DNA of 7,302 nucleotides from an uncultured Porphyromonadaceae bacterium (GTDB lineage Bacteria; Bacteroidota; Bacteroidia; Bacteroidales; Muribaculaceae): NCBI GenBank assembly GCA_900554265.1, contig USGZ01000079.1:1-7302 (forward strand). The letters run 5' to 3'. The translations under genes were made by a program, and so were the position numbers. Below, piece after piece: positions 1-5,206 of the stretch. Each line of letters starts with the position of its first letter. The stretch's first letter is position 1. The notes beneath the pieces were generated by a model, which did not search any database, was not told the DNA's origin, and was given only the letters and a program-made list of their open reading frames with translations.

Positions 1-102
1 GGTATCTCCAGCCTGGAAGATGCAGAGAAATTCATTCAACTGGGAGCCTCCCGCCTGGGAACCTCCCGGATTGTAAAGCTGGCTAAGGCTATAGAAGCCT
101 GA
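1..102 (+). CDS. deoC: Deoxyribose-phosphate aldolase, C-terminal end (partial)
   Basis: The first 33 codons of the window are the end of a gene that begins outside it; the stop is TGA at 100-102. DeoC (EC 4.1.2.4) is a cytoplasmic class I aldolase that splits 2-deoxyribose-5-phosphate into glyceraldehyde-3-phosphate and acetaldehyde in deoxynucleoside salvage. The visible peptide starts [11 protein letters not shown] and continues [13 protein letters not shown]. This matches the last beta-alpha unit of the DeoC TIM barrel, where the G-A-x-R-x-G-T-S segment forms the phosphate-binding loop just before the C-terminal helix. The Lys that forms the Schiff base lies upstream and cannot be seen. 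Other phosphate-binding TIM barrels share a similar loop, so the assignment rests on 33 residues only. The next gene starts 35 bases downstream and has no metabolic link to it. Confidence 0.72.
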   Translation, partial: GISSLEDAEKFIQLGASRLGTSRIVKLAKAIEA

Positions 103-137
103 GCCGCCTAAATATCAAGATAAAGGAGCGACCCATT

Positions 138-785
138 ATGAAATATCCTACTCCCCATATCAATGCCAAGCCCGGCGATGTCTGCCTGGTTCTGGATGGC
201 AAGCGCTTCAATGAGTATTACTCCAAGACCAACGAGGACGGAACTGTCACTACCGGTTTCGCCATACTGAATGCCAGCGCTGGCCGCTACAAGTCCGCAT
301 GCCGCAAGAATATCGACTGGACACTTCCTTCCGTGAATCCCGGCAACGGCATGTGGTTCGGCAATCTGCGTGCCCAGGGCCTGAACTACGTGGCTATCCG
401 CTATGCCGATGTTCTGCTGATGTATGCCGAATGTCTGGTAAAGGGCGCGCGCCCGGGCCGTCTCTCTGCCGTACAGGCTGTCAATGCCGTACGTCAGCGC
501 CCCAGCGTGAATATGCCTGCCGTATCGTCCGTCGATATGAATGTCATAGAGCATGAGCGTATTCTTGAGCTTACTCAGGAAGGTCACCGTTACTATGATT
601 TGCTCCGCTGGGGTAAAGTAGTGCAGCGCTTCCGCGAACTGGAACAAAGCGATCCCTGCTTCAAGCAGTACAATGCTTCGGAATATCTCGGCTTCAAGGA
701 AGGCCGCGATGAATGGCTGCCTCTTCCCGTCGATGAGGTCGAAGGTAATCCGTATATTACTCAGAACAATCCTGGTTGGAACTGA
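138..785 (+). CDS. SusD/RagB family glycan-binding outer-membrane protein, C-terminal part only (N-terminally truncated)
   Basis: SusD-like proteins are surface lipoproteins that cap a SusC TonB-dependent channel and bind oligosaccharide for import. These 215 residues match only the C-terminal part of the family, which usually has about 500-600 residues. Signatures are RYADVLLMYAE (88-98), the helix with ER-x3-L-x2-EGHRYYDLLRWGK (140-160), WLPLPVDEV (193-201) and the closing NPYITQNNPGW (204-214). The lipoprotein signal peptide, the N-terminal TPR region and an upstream susC are absent; a deoC-like tail lies directly upstream instead. The ATG at 138 has a purine-rich AAAGGAG stretch (122-128) upstream, so a truncated protein could be translated, but it would have no export signal. 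The reading frame stays open back to position 87, so the true junction lies somewhere in 87-138. Probably a remnant pseudogene, or an assembly join. The TGA overlaps the next ATG by one base. Confidence 0.85.
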   Translation: MKYPTPHINAKPGDVCLVLDGKRFNEYYSKTNEDGTVTTGFAILNASAGRYKSACRKNIDWTLPSVNPGNGMWFGNLRAQGLNYVAIRYADVLLMYAECLVKGARPGRLSAVQAVNAVRQRPSVNMPAVSSVDMNVIEHERILELTQEGHRYYDLLRWGKVVQRFRELEQSDPCFKQYNASEYLGFKEGRDEWLPLPVDEVEGNPYITQNNPGWN

Positions 786-1684
786 TGAAAGCTACACTGA
801 TGATGATGATAGGCCTGAGTCTCGCCGCTGCGTCGGCGGGGGCTCAGACCCTTCATAACGGGATTCAGCTTCCCGAAGTTTGGCCTCCGCGCCAGCAGAT
901 ACCTACCGAACGAAAGGAAATGCCGGTTCCCTATCTTGCCGACAAACCTGCGGTTATTCCGGTCAATACGGGACGGCAACTGTTCGTCGACACTTTCCTT
1001 ATCGCCGAGACCGACCTTACGCCGGTATTCCATACTCCGGATTTCTATCAGGGTAATCCTGTGCTGGAGCCTACCGAAGAATGGGAAAAGACCATAGAGG
1101 GCGCGCCATACGCCGCTCCGTTCAGCGACGGCATATGGTACGACGACCGCGACGGCAAATTCAAGATGTGGTACCTTGCCGGCGCCGGAAGCATGCACAA
1201 AGAGGAACGGCAGACTTTCTATACCTGCTATGCCGAATCGGCCGACGGCGAGCATTGGCGGAAAGTCAATCAGGACATAGTGCCGGGAACCAATATCGTA
1301 GACACCTGCAACCGCGACGCTGCTACGGTATGGCTCGACAGAGAAGAAAGCGACCCGGCCAGGCGCTACAAATTCTTCAATATCGAGCGTCGCAAAGGCG
1401 ACCGCCGCTGGCAGATGATTCTGAAATACAGCCCCGACGGCATCCATTGGAGCCGCGGTGTGGCTCAGAGTGGCGACATGGGCGACCGTACGACAGCTTT
1501 CTACAATCCTTTCACGAAGAAATGGGTGATGAGCCTGCGTGCAGGTACTCCCATCTCGAGCCGTTCGCGTTATTATATCGAGAATTCGGACCCCGAGATG
1601 CTTGTCAGTCTCGCTCACCGCACCAAGCCGGACGCCGATGACAAGAATATCGTTTTCTGGTTTACTCCGGATGACAAGGAATAG
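785..1684 (+). CDS. 5' half of the interrupted beta-propeller protein (299 aa)
   Basis: If the TAG is real and is read as stop, the product is a 299-residue secreted fragment. It holds the signal peptide (about 1-20), a linker rich in Pro and charged residues (28-60), and the first blades, opening with RQLFVDTFLIAET (64-76). GIWYDDRDGKFKMWYLAG (116-133) and the first two Y-x-S-x-DG motifs follow. Beta-propellers of this type need all blades to close, so the fragment is unlikely to fold as an active enzyme. It lies directly after, and probably translationally coupled to, the truncated SusD-type gene. Confidence 0.6.
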   Translation: MKATLMMMIGLSLAAASAGAQTLHNGIQLPEVWPPRQQIPTERKEMPVPYLADKPAVIPVNTGRQLFVDTFLIAETDLTPVFHTPDFYQGNPVLEPTEEWEKTIEGAPYAAPFSDGIWYDDRDGKFKMWYLAGAGSMHKEERQTFYTCYAESADGEHWRKVNQDIVPGTNIVDTCNRDAATVWLDREESDPARRYKFFNIERRKGDRRWQMILKYSPDGIHWSRGVAQSGDMGDRTTAFYNPFTKKWVMSLRAGTPISSRSRYYIENSDPEMLVSLAHRTKPDADDKNIVFWFTPDDKE

Positions 1685-1753
1685 CGTCATGAGAGATTCC
1701 CCGAGGTAGAACCCGGAATCTACAACTTCGATGCCATTCCCTACGAGAGCATC

Positions 1754-2464
1754 ATGCTTGGTTTCTATTCGGCATGGGCCGGCCCTGAGAACCGCGTATG
1801 CGAACAGGAGGGCATTCAGAAGCGCAATGTGCTTTCGCTGGGATATTCCCGCGACGGTTTCCATTTCTCGCGCCCTACGCATCAGCCGTTCATGAACGTT
1901 AATGAGAGCGAAGGCGCATGGAACTGGGGCAACATGCAGTCCGTCAATGGCGTGCCTCTGATTGTAGGCGACTCGCTCTACTTCTACAGCTCAGGACGGC
2001 GCCTGAACGATATCATGTGGGACAGCTATACCTCCACGGGCCTTGCGAAGCTTCGCCGCGACGGCTTCGTGTCCATGCGCGCCGCTGCCGACTGGGGCAC
2101 GCTCACCACCGAACCCATCGTCTTCGACGGCAAGTATCTGTTTGTCAACGCCGATGTCAAAGGCCGCAAGGCGCAGCTGCTCGTGGAGGTTCTCGACGTG
2201 AACGGCAATCCGGTCGAAGGCTACACCAAGGCCGACTGCACCGGGCTGAAGCGCACGGACTCCACCAAGGCCATGATTACCTGGAGGAATCATGAGGACC
2301 TGTCCGCACTCGCCGGCCAGCCGGTAAGACTGAAATTCCACCTCAAGGACGGCGACCTCTATTCCTTCTGGATTTCTCCATGGCCTACGGGCGAAAGCCG
2401 CGGCTACACCGCCGGCGGCGGTCCGGGACTTTCTCCGACAGGAATCGATACACCTGCTGAGTGA
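1754..2464 (+). CDS. 3' half of the interrupted beta-propeller protein: last blades plus C-terminal beta domain
   Basis: The first ATG after the in-frame TAG is at 1754, codon 324 of the full frame, so as a separate gene it would give 236 residues. It has no signal peptide, and 1754 is an internal Met in the family-like sequence, so an independent start is doubtful. Content: a propeller blade with GYSRDGFHFSRP (353-364 of the full frame), a conserved stretch ESEGAWNWGNMQSV (374-387), then a C-terminal beta-rich domain. That domain runs from about TGLAKLRRDGFVSM (418-431) through LLVEVLDVNG and RLKFHLKDGDLYSFWIS (515-531). It is typical of large secreted hypothetical hydrolases of Bacteroidota and Planctomycetota. 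The tail after 531 is Gly- and Pro-rich. The stop is TGA. Confidence 0.55.
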   Translation: MLGFYSAWAGPENRVCEQEGIQKRNVLSLGYSRDGFHFSRPTHQPFMNVNESEGAWNWGNMQSVNGVPLIVGDSLYFYSSGRRLNDIMWDSYTSTGLAKLRRDGFVSMRAAADWGTLTTEPIVFDGKYLFVNADVKGRKAQLLVEVLDVNGNPVEGYTKADCTGLKRTDSTKAMITWRNHEDLSALAGQPVRLKFHLKDGDLYSFWISPWPTGESRGYTAGGGPGLSPTGIDTPAE

Positions 2465-2482
2465 AACTTATGAGAGTGCTAT

Positions 2483-2505
2483 TGCCAGTATCTTGCATAC
2501 CGGCA
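2483..2505 (+). repeat. Small hairpin flanked by 8-bp direct repeats downstream of the propeller gene
   Basis: Nineteen bases after the propeller stop, TGCC-A-GTAT and ATAC-C-GGCA can pair (8 bp with one A/C mismatch) around the 5-base loop CTTGC. The 8-mer AGTGCTAT sits directly before it (2475-2482) and again at its end (2505-2512). There is no T-run after it, so it is a weak terminator candidate. It may instead be an mRNA-end structure or a scar. The rest of 2465-2642 holds no gene and no convincing + strand promoter matching the Bacteroidota -7 consensus TAnnTTTG; the closest is TAGGTTTA at 2531-2538, without a suitable -33 element. Confidence 0.3.
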
Positions 2506-2570
2506 GTGCTATAACAGAATTCCTCCCGTATAGGTTTACAAAAGTAAGGTTGGTTTAGGTTCTTAGACGA

Positions 2571-2615
2571 GAGGGAGTGTGTCCGCGGCTGCGACACGAC
2601 GCGGCGCACTCCCTT
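2571..2615 (+). terminator. Long GC-rich stem-loop upstream of the MFS gene (terminator or leader hairpin)
   Basis: Bases 2571-2581 pair with 2605-2615, including G-U/T-G wobbles. After one bulged T (2582), CCGCG (2583-2587) pairs with CGCGG (2600-2604) around a 12-base loop, giving about 16 paired positions. The core GGGAGTG/CACTCCC is perfect. TTATAAT follows rather than a full T-run, so intrinsic termination of the upstream genes is plausible but not certain. It ends 27 bases before the MFS start, so it could equally be a 5'-leader structure of that mRNA. An alternative pairing, GTGTC (2579-2583) with GACAC (2593-2597), is mutually exclusive with the main stem. Confidence 0.42.
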
Positions 2616-2642
2616 ATAATCACCAATTAAAGCATTAACGCA

Positions 2643-3908
2643 ATGAATTCTCTAAGACTTAAGAAATGGTATCCGTGGCTGGTCGTCGGCCTGCTGTGGG
2701 TAGTGGCCCTGCTTAACTACATGGACCGCCAGATGCTGTCGACGATGCGCGACGCCATGGCTCTCGACATATCCGACCTGGAGAGCAAGGTGATGTTCGG
2801 CAAGGTCATGGCCGCTTTCATGTGGATCTACGGCTTCATGAGTCCGGTGTCGGGCATCGTGGCGGACCGCGTCAACCGCAAGTGGCTGATTGTGATCTCG
2901 CTCGGCGTCTGGTCGACGGTAACGTTGCTCATGGGCTACGCCACGACCTACGACCAGGTCTACTGGCTCCGCGCGCTGATGGGCGTGTCGGAGGCGCTGT
3001 ACATTCCGGCGGCTCTGTCGCTGATCGCGGACTATTTCACCGGCAAGCAGCTCAGCCTCGCCATAGGCATCCACATGACCGGTCTCTACATGGGTCAGGC
3101 CGTAGGCGGCTTCGGAGCCTTCGTGGCCAAGCATCTTTCCTGGCAGTCGACCTTCCACTGGTTCGGCATAATCGGCATCGCCTACGCTCTTGTCCTGGTC
3201 CTGTTCCTTTATGAGAAGCGTTCGGAAACGAAGGCTCAGAAGGAGGAGGAGCGCAAGGAGTCGCTCGGCACGGTATTGAAGAACAATTTCGGGGCCATAA
3301 AGTCCTCGCTCGGAATGCTGATGACCAACGTGGCTTTCTGGACCATCATATTCTTCTTCGCCTCCAGCTCCGTTCCGGGCTGGGCCACCAAGAACTGGCT
3401 GCCGACGCTGTTCGCCGACAGTCTGGGCGTCGAGATGGCTGTGGCCGGCCCGATTGCCACTATCACGATTGCCTTCGCTTCGTTCGTCGGCGTGATGGTA
3501 GGCGGTCCGATGGCCGACAGGTGGTCGCGCGTCAACCTAAAAGGACGTATCTACACCAGCGCCATCGGTCTGACGCTGATGATTCCGGCGCTGGTACTGA
3601 TGGGCTTCGGTACGACTTTTGCGGCGGCCATAGGCGCCGGCATTCTTTTCGGTCTGGGCTACGGCCTTTTCGACGCCAACAACATGCCTATCCTCTGCCA
3701 GTTCGTACCGGACCGCTCCCGCGGCACGGCCTACGGCCTGATGAACATGTCGGGCCTCTTTATCGGCGCCCTGGCGACCAACGTGCTGGGCTCGCTCGCC
3801 GAGAAGGGCATGATGGGCCTCGGCTTCGCCTGCATGGCCGGTGCGCTCTGCCTGGCCCTGATTCTCCAGCTTTCGGTACTGAAACCCAAGACTCTGAACA
3901 TGGAATAA
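2643..3908 (+). CDS. MFS transporter, ACS/Spinster-like group (sugar or sugar-acid uptake)
   Basis: A 421-residue inner-membrane secondary carrier of the usual MFS size, predicted to have 12 membrane segments. Helix 1 (about 11-24) ends in LNYMDRQML (24-32), typical of the anion:cation symporter and Spinster-like MFS groups. Motif A is complete between TM2 and TM3 (GIVADRVNRK, 71-80) and recurs in the second half (GGPMADRWSR, 287-296). A charged loop, EKRSETKAQKEEERKE (191-206), separates the two six-helix halves. The start at 2643 has no Shine-Dalgarno; the upstream AATTAAAGCATTAACGCA is A-rich, as is usual in Bacteroidota. The substrate cannot be read from the sequence. Being next to nagA suggests an amino sugar or its acid derivative such as GlcNAc, MurNAc or sialic acid; this is inference. 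Stem-loops lie on both sides, so it may be a single-gene transcription unit. Intact. Confidence 0.9.
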   Translation: MNSLRLKKWYPWLVVGLLWVVALLNYMDRQMLSTMRDAMALDISDLESKVMFGKVMAAFMWIYGFMSPVSGIVADRVNRKWLIVISLGVWSTVTLLMGYATTYDQVYWLRALMGVSEALYIPAALSLIADYFTGKQLSLAIGIHMTGLYMGQAVGGFGAFVAKHLSWQSTFHWFGIIGIAYALVLVLFLYEKRSETKAQKEEERKESLGTVLKNNFGAIKSSLGMLMTNVAFWTIIFFFASSSVPGWATKNWLPTLFADSLGVEMAVAGPIATITIAFASFVGVMVGGPMADRWSRVNLKGRIYTSAIGLTLMIPALVLMGFGTTFAAAIGAGILFGLGYGLFDANNMPILCQFVPDRSRGTAYGLMNMSGLFIGALATNVLGSLAEKGMMGLGFACMAGALCLALILQLSVLKPKTLNME

Positions 3909-3922
3909 GAGATTTTCTCAAA

Positions 3923-4003
3923 AGGAAACTGTCGGTGGTGCAAAATTAGTCATACTTACATCGTTAATATTAGAGGTCCGCTTCGCATCGCCGACAGTTT
4001 TTT
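3923..4003 (+). terminator. Intrinsic terminator-like inverted repeat with 43-base loop and T-run, between MFS gene and nagA
   Basis: AAACTGTCGG (3926-3935) is perfectly complementary to CCGACAGTTT (3991-4000). Pairing continues inward through 3936-3941 with 3985-3990 (two wobbles) and outward by three more pairs, giving about 19 paired positions. The right arm runs into TTTTTT (3998-4003), the classic U-tract. The unpaired loop (3942-3984) is unusually long and AT-rich, and contains the palindrome TAATATTA. It starts 14 bases after the MFS stop, so termination of that mRNA is the obvious role. Because nagA starts 13 bases after the T-run, the same element could act as an attenuator between the two genes. 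Confidence 0.62.
3941..3948 (-). promoter_or_regulatory. Possible minus-strand Bacteroidota -7 box (TAATTTTG)
   Basis: Read on the minus strand these eight bases are TAATTTTG, an exact match to TAnnTTTG, the -7 consensus of the Bacteroidota primary sigma factor. It lies at the inner edge of the terminator stem and would drive RNA antisense to the 3' end of the MFS gene. No TTG/TTTG element is seen at the expected -33 distance (about 3967-3972 in + coordinates reads as AT-rich TAATATTA). Eight-base matches with two free positions occur by chance in AT-rich spacers, so this is weak. Confidence 0.18.
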
Positions 4004-4016
4004 ATTTGCCACAGCC

Positions 4017-5174
4017 ATGACAACACAGATTTACAACGGAAAGATTCTGATACCGGGCGGCCGCTGGATCAACGGCGGCTCGGTAGTGGCCGAGGACGGC
4101 AGGATAGCCGAGATATACAGCCACAGCCGCGTTCTGGAGAACGTGGACGAAAGCATCAACGCCGGCGGAGGCTATGTTCTGCCCGGCGGAATAGACCTGC
4201 ACGTACACGGCGGGGGAGGGCGCGACTTCATGGAAGCGACCCGCGAGGCTTTCGAGACTGCTGTGGCCGTCCACCGCCGCCACGGCACGACGTCCATGTT
4301 CCCCACCCTGGCTTCTTCCACCGAAGAGACTATCCGCGAGGCCGCCAAGGTATGCGCCGAACTGGTCGAAGACCCCTGTAGCGGCGTGCTCGGGCTACAC
4401 CTGGAGGGTCCCTATTTCAACCCCGCTATGGCCGGCGGACAGATTGCCGGGAACATCCGCATCCCCTCGCCGATGGAATATATCCCGATTGTCGAGGACT
4501 TTCCCTGCATCAGGCGCTGGGACGCCGCGCCCGAACTGCCTGGAGCCGACGACTTCGCCCGATTCATTACAGGCAAGGGCATTGTGGCCGGAATCGCACA
4601 TACCCGGGCCGGATACAACGAGGTTGTCGACGCGTATGCCAGCGGCTATACCCTGGCAACGCATTTCTACAATGCCATGACAACTTCCCATAAGGACGGT
4701 ATCTACAAGCACGAGGGTACGGTCGAGTCCGTGTACCTCAACGACGGCATCAACGTCGAGGTAATCGCCGACGGTATCCATGTCCCGCCGGTCATTCTCA
4801 GGATGGTACACAAGTTCAAGGGCTACGGGCGTACCTGCCTGATTACGGACGCCCTGGCAATCACCGAGTCGCCGGACGGCACTTCGTACGATCCGCGCGT
4901 GATGATAGAGAACGGGGTCTGCAAGCTCAAGGACGGCTCGGCCATAGCCGGAAGTTGCGCGACCATGGACCGCCTGATCCGTACTGCCGTGAAGGAGGCC
5001 GGAATACCGCTTGAGGACGCAGTGCGCATGGCTTCGGAGACCCCGGCGCTGATCATGGGCGTCTACGACCGCAAGGGCAGCATATGCAAGCATAAGGACG
5101 CCGACATAATCATAATGGACAAAAACCTCAATCTCACCCATGTTATCGCCATGGGCAGGCTTGTCGGGAGCTAA
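4017..5174 (+). CDS. nagA: N-acetylglucosamine-6-phosphate deacetylase
   Basis: NagA (EC 3.5.1.25) is a cytoplasmic amidohydrolase that removes acetate from GlcNAc-6-P to give GlcN-6-P, feeding glycolysis or cell-wall synthesis. Its 385 residues match the family length. Visible active-site elements in order: HxH at the first barrel strand (H62, H64 in GIDLHVHGGGG), metal ligand E130 in LHLEGPYFNP, H195 in GIAHTRAG, H216 in ATHFYNAM, substrate-site H255 in IADGIHV, and the catalytic Asp D278 in LITDAL. The HxH pair resembles the B. subtilis type with a possible two-metal site, unlike the E. coli enzyme, which lacks those two His. The small beta-sandwich is formed by the N- and C-terminal strands (about 1-55 and 345-385). 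The start follows a T-rich leader without Shine-Dalgarno. The gene sits 13 bases after a terminator-like stem and 32 bases before the LctP-type gene. No nagB partner is in view. Confidence 0.94.
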   Translation: MTTQIYNGKILIPGGRWINGGSVVAEDGRIAEIYSHSRVLENVDESINAGGGYVLPGGIDLHVHGGGGRDFMEATREAFETAVAVHRRHGTTSMFPTLASSTEETIREAAKVCAELVEDPCSGVLGLHLEGPYFNPAMAGGQIAGNIRIPSPMEYIPIVEDFPCIRRWDAAPELPGADDFARFITGKGIVAGIAHTRAGYNEVVDAYASGYTLATHFYNAMTTSHKDGIYKHEGTVESVYLNDGINVEVIADGIHVPPVILRMVHKFKGYGRTCLITDALAITESPDGTSYDPRVMIENGVCKLKDGSAIAGSCATMDRLIRTAVKEAGIPLEDAVRMASETPALIMGVYDRKGSICKHKDADIIIMDKNLNLTHVIAMGRLVGS

Positions 5175-5206
5175 AACTCCGTGACACTCCTCTTTGTCTG
5201 AATGAT

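Larger units (their letters stand above)
785..2464 (+). pseudogene. Secreted GH32/GH43-like five-bladed beta-propeller protein, interrupted by an in-frame TAG
   Basis: One continuous frame of 559 codons is broken only by TAG at codon 300 (1682-1684). There is no frameshift: the 3' part resumes in the same frame and continues the protein logically (FPEVEPGIYNFDAIPYES, then MLGFYS). The start at 785 was chosen over an in-frame ATG at 776. It overlaps the SusD-type stop (TGATG), which favours translational coupling, and it gives a clean signal peptide, MKATLMMMIGLSLAAASAGA, with likely cleavage near residue 20. Three copies of a propeller motif, Y-x-S-x-DG-x-H-W/F, appear at about 149-158, 215-222 and 354-361. 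The family resembles secreted proteins often annotated as glycosyl hydrolase family 32 N-terminal-like; the substrate is unknown. A base substitution in a pseudogene, a base-call error or readthrough would each explain the TAG. I favour a point mutation or an error. Confidence 0.75.

Noticed and set aside
776..784. Upstream in-frame ATG for the propeller protein
   Set aside because: Starting at 785 overlaps the preceding stop in a TGATG coupling arrangement and puts the basic residue right at the N-terminus of a standard signal peptide; 776 would add only MEL inside the preceding gene.
761..1882. Long minus-strand open frame (373 codons) opposite the propeller gene
   Set aside because: It is the antisense image of a GC-rich coding strand with clear family motifs, and its translation shows no recognisable domain. 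Its length reflects codon bias of the real gene.
2385..2609. Minus-strand 74-codon frame across the spacer before the MFS gene, with a possible TACTTTTG -7 box at 2539-2546
   Set aside because: The protein has no known motif and runs into the end of the propeller gene. The -7-like box lies inside the frame rather than upstream of it, and no -33 element is present.
1991..3158. Other minus-strand and +1/+2 frames over the propeller and MFS genes
   Set aside because: Low-complexity Arg/His-rich translations typical of off-frame reading of GC-rich genes, and no motif supports them.
4395..5141. Minus-strand frame of 248 codons opposite nagA
   Set aside because: The plus strand encodes a complete NagA with every active-site residue; the opposite frame is a shadow without recognisable content.
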